Below are positions 11,701 through 21,965 of a stretch of 64,000 bases of DNA, piece by piece. This DNA comes from Medicago truncatula. Taxonomy: Eukaryota > Streptophyta > Magnoliopsida > Fabales > Fabaceae. The notes beneath the pieces are model-generated. The model saw nothing but the letters and a program-made list of their open reading frames with translations, was not told the DNA's origin and searched no databases. The first letter of the stretch is position 1. The number at the start of each line of letters is the position of its first letter. The translations under genes were made by a program, and so were the position numbers. The stretch is taken from NCBI RefSeq assembly GCF_003473485.1, contig NC_053045.1, positions 34,384,494 through 34,448,493 on the forward strand, read 5' to 3'.

Positions 11701-13537
11701 AGATTTTGATCTATGTACGGACTGCTTCAATAATAGAAAATTTGGCACCGGCATGTCTCCATTGGATTTTATACTCATGGAACCAGCTGAAGCCGCAGGG
11801 GTTAGTAGTGGGAAGTGGACTGATCAGGAGACACTTCTGCTCCTTGAAGCATTAGAACTCTATAAAGAAAATTGGACTGAAATTGCAGAACATGTTGGAA
11901 CAAAATCAAAAGCTCAGTGCATATTACATTTTGTTCAAATGCCAATTGAGGATGCCTTTGTTGACTGTGATGATGATGTTGATGCTGGTTCCAAAGAAAC
12001 TGCAGATCCAGCTGCAACAAACAACAATTTGCCTATGGATGAAGATAAAGCTAAAGATGCTTCAGAAGTTATTGAGAATGACATTAGTGATAGCATCAAA
12101 GGCCATGATGAAACTTCTCAGGCTGAAGATGTCAAAGTGAAAGATAATCAAGAGGAGACTCCAAAGTTACAAGATGGTAGTGATGAGAAAACTAGTGAGG
12201 GAACTCCTAAATTAGAAGATGATAATAAAGTAAAATTGGGCGAGGAAGTAGGTGATGACTGTGTTTTAAATGCTCTTAAGGAAGCATTTGCAGCTGTTGG
12301 TTATTCTCCTGAACCTGAAGGCCCATCTTCATTTGCTGAAGTGGGTAATCCTGTCATGGCATTGGTAAGTTAAAGGGTTAGGTGAAGAACAGTAGCATAT
12401 TTTTGGGGTATGGCTACAGTTATGTAATCCGAATTATATATTGGAAGACTTCTTTCTTCAGAACAATAATTTTGAATTAAATATTGTAGTCTTGCTGATG
12501 TAATGTCTTGTTGCTATTCTGCAGGCAGCTTTCCTTGCACAGTTAGTAGGTTCTGATCTGGCTGTTGCTTCAGCTCATAACTACATAAAATCCTTGTCTG
12601 GAAATGCTCCTAGCACTGAGATTGCTTCAAGGTGTTGCTTTGTTCTAGAAGATCCACCAGATGATAAGAAGGACACAGCTACTTCTGAGAGGTACGTGAT
12701 TTATACGAAGAGTTTGCATTTCTGGTTGTCCAGTAACTAGTCCAATTGTTGACTTATTTGGACTTACAATGCTGTGTCTAAATGGATCGTAGGGATTCTA
12801 AAAGTGAGGGAGATCAGACTGACAAAAATGTACAACAGGATGCAGCGATGTTAAATGATAAAGATTTAGAAAAAGATCACCAGAAAACGAAGATTGCAAG
12901 TGATGCTTCAGAAGACAAGATACATCAGGCTTCTACAGATGGTGGAATCTCAGAAAAACCAATTTCTTCAGAGGGGGAAGCAATGAATAATCATGAGAGT
13001 GGGCTTGACAACTGTAATGATCCCAGCATTTCAAAGGCACCCAATGATCAAGCTCAGGGTACTCTGCATAATTCAAGTGGTTCAACAACCAAAGCTGAAA
13101 TTCCACCTAGTTCTGAGGAGGTTCAAGAGAGAACTTCAAATGAAGAACCTGGCCATCCTATAGAGGAACAAAAAGAAGGAAGTGTGTCTGATTCTCATCC
13201 ATCTGAAAAGAATGAAATTCAACAATCAATTAAATCCAATTTACCAGTGGAGCTACCCAAGCCAGCAGAGACACCAAAGTCTGATGACATGGTGTCTGAT
13301 TCTATGCCCTCAGATACGAACAAGCCTCAAAAACAGCTATCTACAAATGCAGTCTCTGAGTCTCAAAAAACTACAGACTCTGCAATGGATGTTGATGTAG
13401 TTTCTAATTCCTTGCCATCAAAGATTGACTCCCAGCCACTAACATCTTCCCAAGATAATGAGACACACAAGGATGTAGATATGATGCCATCTTCACATCC
13501 AATTAAATCGAGTGTGGGTGCTGAAAATGGTGCAATT

Positions 13538-13577
<40 letters not shown>

Positions 13578-14382
13578 CACACTTACATACACAAAAAAGG
13601 AGTGATGTTGTTATTCATGGCATTCATTAAGGAATATACTAGAAGAATGTCTAACTCGGTATTGAGGAGTCTGGCATAATACAATTCTAGTCCACAAAAA
13701 TGAATAAAACCTTTGTTGCAGGGGCAGTTGAAGATTGTGCAGGAAATGGTATGGAAGTGAAAAATGACGGTTCAAAGACTAAACAGGATAGCAGCTTTGA
13801 GAAAGTGAAACGTGCAGCTGTTTCTACATTAGCAGCAGCAGCAGTGAAGGCAAAAGTTCTAGCAAATCAAGAAGAAGATCAAATCCGAGAACTTACTTCA
13901 GCGTTGATAGAAAAGCAGGTAATCTTGTGGCCTGGTAAAGCTCTCACTGCATTGTATTTATATGTTACGTTACTTTGACTTTCTTTGTAAATTCCATCAA
14001 CTTGCAGTTGCATAAGTTGGAAACAAAGTTGGCTTTCTTCAATGATATGGAACATTTGGTGATGAGAGTAAAGGAGCTTTTAGATCGGTCGCGGCATAAG
14101 CTTTACCATGAACGTGCTATGATAATTTCATCCCGCCTTGGTGTACCGGCTTCCTCATCCAGAGGTGTACCACCATCCATACCAACCAATAGAATTCCTA
14201 TGAATTTTGCAAACTCACTCCAAAGACCGCAATTCAACATGAATCCTCAAGGGCCACTTATTTCTAGACCTGGGAGCACTGCAGCTACTACCCTTCCAAA
14301 CCCATTAATGTCTGCAACTGCAGCAGGAAGTTCAGTTCGGCCATCCAGCCAGGAAAACCTTTCTTCTGTTGGGACAGAATAA
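7440..14382 (+). CDS. SWI3D: SWI/SNF complex subunit SWI3D
   Basis: Seven exons (7440-7875, 8883-9418, 11699-12364, 12525-12691, 12793-13541, 13722-13918, 14008-14382) give 1041 residues; Arabidopsis SWI3D is slightly shorter. Domains in order: a basic, Ser/Pro-rich N-terminus; SWIRM at about 147-230 (WFSWSDIHSIEKRMMPSFF through DYWGLINFHPF); a ZZ-type zinc finger at about 304-345 (YHCNSC, RKRYHC, DLCTDC); SANT at about 361-409 (GKWTDQETLLLLEAL, NWTEIAEHVGTKSKAQC); a long acidic, low-complexity region; and a C-terminal coiled coil/leucine zipper (IRELTSALIEKQLHKLETKL). The ZZ finger before SANT separates SWI3D from SWI3A, B and C. The protein is a nuclear core subunit of the ATP-dependent SWI/SNF chromatin remodeller and dimerises through the C-terminal helix. 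Intron 2 (2.28 kb) carries repeats; intron 1 carries a run of 30 C. Confidence 0.95.
8696..8725. repeat. Run of 30 C in SWI3D intron 1
   Basis: This is an uninterrupted cytosine homopolymer, so the opposite strand has G30 with G-quadruplex potential. The length may be imprecise because sequencing often slips on such runs. Confidence 0.95.
9419..11698 (+). other. Large SWI3D intron 2 with repeat-derived insertion
   Basis: No exon of SWI3D lies here: exon 2 (QKQ) joins exon 3 (ADFDLCTDC) in phase. Repeated GTATCGG / CGATAC words occur near 9776-9860 and again near 10558-10640, around a pyrimidine-rich stretch (10135-10290) holding a tandem CTTCTGTTCTTCTCCCCTTAATATCT repeat written here as two halves (CTTCTGTTCTTCTCC + CCTTAATATCT). 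This suggests a mobile-element insertion of about 1 kb whose ends I could not fix. The rest is unique AT-rich intron. Confidence 0.5.
13543..13574 (+). repeat. (TC)16 microsatellite at a splice donor
   Basis: The GT donor of SWI3D exon 5 is at 13542-13543, and the TC repeat starts on the T of that donor. The repeat is intronic if the donor is used as modelled. If unspliced, the frame reads Leu-Ser repeats and then stops near 13630. Confidence 0.9.
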
Positions 14383-16162
14383 TATAAAGTAGATATGGAA
14401 AAAGTTCATGCCTTCTTATTTATGGATCACCTGCCATCGTTTTGACAATGTGAGTACGTATTTTCATTTTTGTGTAGCTTTCATTGATAGAAATTCTGAT
14501 AATATATTTCTTATTGTAGCAGATATTGTTTGAATTAAAGTAGTCAGGCTAAAATAAAATAAATAAGCAAAATAACAAGGACATGCCAAGGAAGAAAACT
14601 AAATATACTGCATACATGCTGAGAATGTTTAGCAAGTTCATGGATGAAAACATTACATATTTCAACTTGAGTATACATGACTGTGACTATTTTGCATGAT
14701 GGAAGTCACTGATTTGTGATTTGACTTTATTTTCAACTGGTTTTGGCTTTTTATAACTGCTCTGCTCCTTTTCCTTTTGGGCCCCGACATTGCCTTCAAC
14801 TCCCCATTCTTACATAAAAATTAAAAATCACTTTTTTAATCAAGTATGATGTGTGAGAACTGAAATTAGTGGATGGACACTAATAGAGTACCTTCTCTTT
14901 TGTATGGAAACGGTACTTATCCGTGGCTAATAGGAGAATTTCATGGGTTACAATAAAATGGACGCCTCTTCCATCTTTATTTTATATCTTCGAAAAATTA
15001 ATTGGTTTCCCTTTACAATACTGATCATTATTTTAAATTTACTCCCCTAAGGCTTTGTTTGGTTGTTTTTAATTTCTTACCTACACAACAGTTGGTGTTT
15101 CGATAACGAAATGTGATAAAGACAGAGGACCTGCTTGAAACTTGTTCAATATTTAACTTTAAAACGAGAGACCTGTCTAAGTACAGAAAAAATATTTTTT
15201 ATTTTAGCTCAAGTTTAAATGCTTGTTATATGTACTGTTTAACTTGCATTATTAACCTATTATCATTGTTTGATCCAGTCAATTCTTTCAAAGGTCAAGT
15301 GCTGGTTAGGACTAACTTCAATTGACAAGTAATGGGAATCGTGACCAGTTAGTGCACTGGAAGCTAATCTTTTCCCGAGCAGCCGGAGATGAGAGGATGG
15401 AATTCTATTGATATATATATTTAAGATTGTAGTAGAGCGATTGGTTTTCTTAAATTTTTGAGGTTATTTATCTTGAAACCAGTAAATAGTTGTGCAAAAT
15501 GTACACCTGCAGTCCATTTATATGCTCATCAAACCCCAATCCCCATCCCTGCTGGACTTTTCAGCGATCTTTAACAGATAGATCTGTTTGTTGATGTCTG
15601 TCATGTCATATTTAGGAGGCCCTGCTTCCAATTTCGTTCTTGATTGCTATATGAAGGATGGAGATTAAATCTATTATTTTTTTGCTTTAAGCATGTATTT
15701 TTGCCGATTTGTGTACACCAAAATCAACTCCAGCAGACCACATATTATGAAATTCACATACTTAAGCTAGTTTCTATTTACTTTTCGAAGATGGCATGGC
15801 CTGTGTAGACTCTTTTTTTTAATAGCACAATGTTGAGACTAATATACATTTTTTCCCATAGTACGATGTCACTATAGTCGTGGTTACAAAGCATGATCTT
15901 TGCACCTACTTGCCTAACTTTCATTTCAAATTTTATCTCTATTTTATGTGGGTCTTGAGTTATTTTCAATACATTCCACAATACTCAATATTGTAGAATT
16001 CAATGCGTGAATATAAACTTCATTGATAGTTTGACATCTTGTCGTGAAGCATGATAAAGCACAATAAACAGAAAAATTGATTATATTATTGGAGGAATGA
16101 GGAAGATTTGGATTCATCATAGGACTTTTTCTTTTAAAAATCCTAAAATTGACAAGATGCCA
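14383..16162. other. Spacer between SWI3D and the plastid tRNA insert
   Basis: The first part should be the SWI3D 3' untranslated region. I found no further exon; short open frames such as 15113-15325 resemble no protein family. GGCTTTGTTTGGTTG near 15053 resembles a MITE end without a partner. Confidence 0.4.
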
Positions 16163-16231
16163 TGTTGCTACCAGACTCGATCCGAGATGTGCTTCCTAAG
16201 AGCATCATGTCGACCAATTTCACCATAGCTT
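16163..16231 (-). pseudogene. Plastid-derived trnL-UAG remnant (nuclear plastid DNA)
   Basis: On the minus strand the words CTATGGTGAAATTGGT, GCTCTTAGGAAGCA and CATCTCGGATCGAGTC follow in the order of plastid tRNA-Leu(UAG). The variable arm is partly deleted, the acceptor stem is mutated, and the D-loop GTAGAC reads GTCGAC. Downstream (lower coordinates) CATGGCATCTTGTC resembles the plastid spacer after trnL, so the insert probably continues to about 16080. It is not functional. Confidence 0.75.
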
Positions 16232-16798
16232 ACTCTAAATCATAATAGTCAATTGATTATAATTGAAAGAATGAGGAAGGTTGATTGCAATGATTGTATG
16301 ATGCACTTTATATAGTGTTCTTAAGGTAAATCAACATGACTAACTAGCAACTTTCGTAAAAAATAAACTAACTAGCAACTAATTTGTAACTACCTTAATT
16401 GTAAATCTTTGTACCCAACTCTATTTGCAATTAATATATGATGCACACTTTTTTTTTATTAATAAATTTAATCATCAAATACACTTATATTTACTACGTA
16501 TAGCTTTCATGCTGATATTTACTTCATCCAAACGTTCTATTTGAAATATTTATGTTCCAAATTGTTTTACATTTTAAAATATCAAAATAACATTTGATAA
16601 CTTTTAGTAATAATACCGTCATTTCATTATACAGTCTTACCTAATCGCTCTTCTCTTTTATTTATTATATAACAAACACTATCTTCAACCATTCTAATTA
16701 AACTAAATATTTTAATCTTAACACAATATTTTATTATAAAAATAACTAAATGTTGTAATCTTCTCTCATAAAAAAAAAGTTGCCAAAAAATTGAATCT

Positions 16799-17090
16799 TA
16801 TGGTGCGTTTGATTTGTAAAATATGGATATGACAAAATAATTTCGGTTGTACCGTGTTTGATTTGTAAAATTGTTTTATGAACATGACAAATTGGAGGCA
16901 ATAGGCAAGAGAGACTAAAAAATTTATTCATCATTAAACCACATCAACACTTTTTGTCTAAAATACCATAATAGTCTTTTGTCCATCAAACATTCTATAC
17001 AACCAAAAGTTATTTAATACAATAAAAAAATGTCATATGTTGTGTTATTATGTCCAGTATGTAATGTTTAAGATATCAAACACACCCTTA
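16799..17090. mobile_element. hAT-type MITE
   Basis: The left end GGTGCGTTTGATTTGTAAAA and the right end GATATCAAACACACCC are imperfect inverted repeats (GTGCGTTTGAT against ATCAAACACAC). A second internal GTGTTTGATTTGTAAAATTG lies near 16853. Short elements with GTGTGTTTGAT-type ends are common non-autonomous hAT elements in legumes. Confidence 0.6.
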
Positions 17091-17396
17091 TTTCTTTCAA
17101 AGTATATCATCATATTACTAAATTGAAATTAACCAAAAAAATAACAAGATGATCTCAATTATAGAACACTAAGAAAAGAAGCAATCAATGCAATATTTTG
17201 TACCTACGTGGCATCTATCTATGATGGTACATTTCAACAAATACCAAAGTCGTTGCGATTCCCTCCAATTCTTGAAATATTTTAACCTTTCTTTTCCTCA
17301 CCTAAAATAATATAAAAATATTTTAGTTGACCAACCAAACTAACACGTGCACCGCTCGTGAACCGTTTTCATCACACTAATAACACCCTTCTCTTC

Positions 17397-17403
17397 TATA
17401 TAC
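17397..17403 (+). promoter_or_regulatory. Possible TATA box of the GT4 gene
   Basis: TATATAC lies about 230 bases upstream of the ATG at 17632, allowing a leader of about 200 bases. A CACGTG E/G-box core lies slightly upstream, within AACACGTGCACC near 17342. Confidence 0.35.
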
Positions 17404-17631
17404 CACTCTTGTTTTTTCGTTAAAACTCTCTTTCATTCATATTCAAAAAAATCATAGAAAACATTCACATATTGTTAGTTGCTACATAGCGTGCAAAAGG
17501 GTCCATTGTAAATGCAAAAAGATAGCATCAAGAATTAGAACATAGCTTTTCTTTACAATCATTCTATTAATTCTATCTCAAAAAGGAAATAAGAATTTAT
17601 GAATGTGACACATAGTTAAAGAAAAATTCAA

Positions 17632-20429
17632 ATGGAGGAATGCAACAACAATAGAGGAGGAGAACTTCAACTTCAATCTTTATCATCAAGATCAATTCCA
17701 CAACAACATTCACCTTCATTTCGAAGAAGAGAAAGCAAAGGTAGTAGTAATGCATCGTTTTCTTGGATTGGAAGCAACCGATTAGTATTGTGGCTGGTTT
17801 TGGTTACCCTTTGGGCTTATCTTGGTTTTTTTGTTCAATCTAAGTGGGATCATTATGAGAAAGAACAAGAACTAAAAGGGTTTGATTTTCATCTTAAAAA
17901 TCATCAAGATTCGGTTGTCAAAAAAAGTTCTTTATTTGTTGATAATGAAAAAGTTGGTGTGAATAATCTCCTGGATATTGTATTGGCCAAGAAAAGGAGG
18001 AGTAGAAGATCATTGAGAAGTAAGTTACATGGTAAGCATAAAAGAAAATTGAAAGTTGATGGAAATTTTGGTAATATAGAGGAAAAGGAGTTAGAAATTC
18101 CTCTTGTTGGTCCATTTGGTTCAATGGAGGACAAAATCTTGAAATTGAGTACTAATGAGAAGGGTTGTGGAAAATGTGACAAGAAAAGTGAATTTGCACA
18201 AGTTGTTATGTCAAAGAGTTTTGTATTGATATTTCATGAGCTTTCTATGACTGGAGCACCACTTTCAATGATGGAGTTGGCAACTGAACTTTTGAGTTGT
18301 GGAGCAAATGTTTCAGCTGTTGTTCTTAGCAGGAAAGGTGGTTTGATGCAAGAGCTTGTTAGGAGACAAATTAAGGTGATTGATGATAAAGTGGATCATA
18401 GCTTCAAAACTTCAATGAACGCTCATCTTGTCATTGCTGGATCAGCTGTTTGTGCTTCATGGATTGGTATGAACAAATTTGTAAAATTTCCTTGTTTGTT
18501 TTTTTGTGATTTTTTTATTGTTTGAATGTTTTTTTAGAAGTAGTTATGTTTATAGTCAAATGTTTTAATGTTTCGATGATTATGATTGGTTGACTGTGTA
18601 AAAAAATATTACACCGAAATTGAATATGAATTATAGATCCTATAATGTTATACGATATCCGTGTAATCTCAAAACATTAAAAAATGACATTCATATAATG
18701 ATAAACTCTTCTTCTAATCATTCCTACCATTCAGAGTTGATAAAATAAGTGGTTAAGATTATAAAAATGGTCATGAGTAAGCTTACAAACAGTATGAAAA
18801 GCCATGAGTGTGTAAATAAGTACTTTTCTACAAAAGTTCTTATTAGAACAACATTTTCTTGTACTTTACAGAACAGTACATTGAATACTCTCCTGCTGCT
18901 GCAAATCATGTTGTTTGGTGGATTATGGAAAACAGAAGAGAGTACTTTGATCGTTCAAAAGACGTTTTGAACAAAGTGAGGATGTTGATTTTTCTTTCCG
19001 AATTGCAATCTAAGAAATGGCAAAAGTGGTGTGATGAAGAAAGCATAAAGCTTAGATTGCAGCCTGCACATGTTCCATTGTCTGTTAATGATAAACTTGC
19101 TTTCTCAGCCGGACTTCATTCCTCGAGTGATGCCGAGAAAATCGATGAAAAGAGGAAGTTATTGCGTGCATCAGTCCGTAGAGAATTAGGTTTGAATGAT
19201 AATGATATGCTTGTGATATCTCTAAGTAGCATCAATCCTGGAAAGGGTCAGTTATTGTTTCTTGAATCAGCAAAGTCAGTATTAGAAAATGAATCATTTC
19301 AAGATGATAACAAAATGCAAAATTCATCAAAAGTTGAAGATATTTATACTTTGGCTAGAAGACATCATCTTAGAAAGTTGTTGCCAATGATGAAGGATAG
19401 CAATAGCAATATCTCAAGCAATACTATAAGCAGGTAACATGAATCTAACAATAACATACATGGTTGTTTGCTCATTAAATACTCGAATTAGTCTTTGAAA
19501 TTATAGAACTATATCTCAATCTAGTCCGTCACATTTCAAAATGATCCCTGAAATTGCAAATTTTTAATCAAATTCGTCCCTCCCTCGGTTTGTATTTGTA
19601 GGGTTAGAATGACATTAAGTTGATCATTTTGCAATCAAATAGTGTCAGAGATGAATAATAAATTCGGACCGAGGGATTAATATTTTGCAATTCCAATGAT
19701 CATTTTGGAATATTGATAATGTGAGAGATTAGATTGATACAATCATACAATTTCAAAGACCATCTTCGTTATTCACTCGTTTTTTTTGTATTGAAAATTT
19801 AATTATTGCACTATTGAGGTGTGTATACTTTTTATGTTCACAGTAACAGAAAGGGAGAGGTGAAACAGTCTCTGAAAATTTTGATTGGTTCAGTTGGATC
19901 TAAGAGTAACAAGGTGGAATATGTTAAAAGTATTGTAAGTTTCTTGTCACAACATTCAAATTTGTCAAAGTCTGTTTTGTGGACTCCAGCCACAACACAT
20001 GTTGCCTCACTTTACTCAGCTGCTGATGTTTATGTCATTAACTCTCAGGTAAATTGGACTGTTTATAAACTATCTTAAATATTTAGCTTCTTCATATGAA
20101 TTACTAATTTGCAAAATGGTGAACAGGGATTGGGAGAAACCTTTGGACGTGTGACAATAGAAGCAATGGCATTTGGTCTTCCGGTTCTAGGAACAGATGG
20201 TGGGGGAACAAAGGAAATTGTGGAGCATAATGTGAGTGGTCTTCTTCATCCTATTAGACGTAAAGGGAATCATGTCCTTGCTCAAAATCTTGAGTTTTTA
20301 CTTGAAAACCGATTGGCAAGAGAACAAATGGGAATGTATGGAAGAAAGAAGGTGCAAAGGATGTATTTGAAGGAGCACATGTATAGTAAATTTGTAGAGG
20401 TTCTTGTTAGGTGCATGAGAATCAAATAA
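17632..20429 (+). CDS. GT4-family glycosyltransferase, membrane-anchored
   Basis: Four exons (17632-18466, 18872-19433, 19844-20048, 20127-20429) encode 634 residues. The Ser/Arg-rich cytosolic tail is followed by one membrane segment at about 51-69 (LVLWLVLVTLWAYLGFFVQ), giving a type II topology typical of Golgi enzymes, then a basic stem. The catalytic part has two Rossmann halves: FVLIFHELSMTGAPLSMMEL near the start of the first, and GLGETFGRVTIEAMAFGLPV in the second. The latter carries the E-x7-E pair (Glu538, Glu546) and the TDGGGTKEIV donor-binding loop of GT4 retaining transferases. Plants have a small group of such proteins (Arabidopsis At3g15940/At1g52420 type) whose sugar donor and acceptor are not known to me, so no substrate is claimed. 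Intron 2 holds a MITE. Confidence 0.9.
19476..19785. mobile_element. MITE with long imperfect inverted repeats in a GT4 intron
   Basis: The left arm (TAGTCTTTGAAATTATAGAA, CAATCTAGTC, CAAAATGATCCCTGAAATTG) matches the reverse complement of the right arm ending CAATTTCAAAGACCATCTTC. The arms are about 110 bp with mismatches. It lies inside the intron 19434-19843, away from both splice sites. Confidence 0.7.
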
Positions 20430-21425
20430 ATAATTGATTCTCACTTGTAAATTTGTAATTACTCTTTTTGCTCAAAAGGGAAAATATATTTTTGATATGA
20501 ATGGAAATGGAACTTGAGAACACTAGCATTTAAATCTCTTGATGTTGAAAATGTTTTTCCCAATTTATAAATTTTTTTTTTTCATTTGTCAAGAAATTAT
20601 TGTTAGACATTAGCACGTGTGTAGCTCACATATTGGCAATGTGAGGACTTTGATAGAGGGTAGTAAGTGTTACAAAAGTCTAAGATGATTGGTTTTTAAT
20701 AGAGGGGTCAGATATGTTATGAGCATTTTACTTCAGATCAAGAAATGAAGCATAAGGTGACTCAAATTATAGTGATGGAAATAGATGAGGAGGATTCACG
20801 GTTTCTGTACTATTTGTATTCCCTGCCAAGATGCCTATCATATCAGCATCAATCATTTGGGAACATAATATCGATTACTTTCATATCTGATATGAAGACT
20901 ATAATACCCTTGGAATGTCGTGATTTTATTCTTGGAAAATAGGGGCTAAACTCACTTGATTGATGTTGGTACATGGCAGTGACAATGGTTCTCAAGGTAC
21001 CATTAGGATTTGAACATCTCATCTCATTGTGATACATTTGAACTAGAAGAGGAGTGGTTTAATCATTGTGAAGCGTATATGCTCTTGGTTTTGAAAAATA
21101 TCTCATAATACCGAAAAGGGGGAACTGAGTTGTTTCAGCTTCTAATCTAAGGTTTCCTCCACAATATAGCATCAAAAATTATATTTAAAGAAGGTAAACA
21201 AAACTTGACTTCCCTATGGAACTCTCTTAAACATTTTTTCGTCCAACAATTACATGGCAATTTATAGTTATCCTTCGTAGAAGGTTTGACGACTTTTATT
21301 TATTTTCTTCTTTTTCCACGAGAATTACAACCTTCCCTTTAACATTACTTCAACGAAATAAATATTAACTATAACACAATACAATATTACTGACTAGAGC
21401 AACTCTTGAACTGTTTTAAATAGTT
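20430..21425. other. Convergent spacer between the GT4 gene and Rab7
   Basis: The spacer starts with the 3' region of the GT4 gene. No recognisable gene follows. The open frame at 20745-20942 looks spurious. Confidence 0.4.
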
Positions 21426-21605
21426 TTTATTAGTGTTATGGATGGCAGAGAGCCAAAAACCCACCATACAAGCCGATGTATGGCACCGCCATATCCGAAT
21501 ATGGGCCGTGGCGCCACCATCTTTCACAAAATTGGCCATGGCTTAAAGCCAAAGAGCTGCCACCAATATCCGCCAAGGCCGATATTTGACAACACTGGTT
21601 TTCAT
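21426..21605. mobile_element. MITE-like element ending in GACAACACTG
   Basis: The left end AGTGTTATGGATGGCAG and the right end CCGATATTTGACAACACTGG face each other as short inverted repeats. The inside repeats GGCCGATAT / ATATCCG / GGCCATGGC words. The CAGTGTTGTCAAA-type terminus also occurs on the element at 24222-24423, so both may belong to one superfamily. Confidence 0.5.
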
Positions 21606-21965
21606 AACTGAAACTCAAAGCATTACCACAACCAACATGGTTGCTCTCAAGTTTATTGAGTGATAAAAAAAATCAGTGTACAAAATAATTTTTGTATGGG
21701 AAAGAAAAATAAGCAATGAAATAACTTCAGAATGATCCCTTGCTTTTTTCTTTTTACACAATGTTGAAATAGCATACAAGGAGAACAACGGACATGATCG
21801 ATTAACACAAAACAAACAAGTACCCAACAAATCGCACTAAAACAATATGTTTCTTGATCAAACACAAATGTACAATGAAACCTCATAGACAGCAACGGCT
21901 AGACATGCCAAAGTGATTTTAAAATAATATACTTTATTTGTATTGAGAAGAATCTATCTATATGC
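21606..21965. other. 3' flank of Rab7
   Basis: This AT-rich sequence just beyond the Rab7 stop on the minus strand probably includes its 3' untranslated region. I see no other gene. Confidence 0.4.

Noticed and set aside
12782..12792. ATG at 12782 as a start of a separate gene
   Set aside because: This ATG is in the intron just before the SWI3D exon 5 acceptor (AG at 12791-12792); the exon continues the SWI3D frame.
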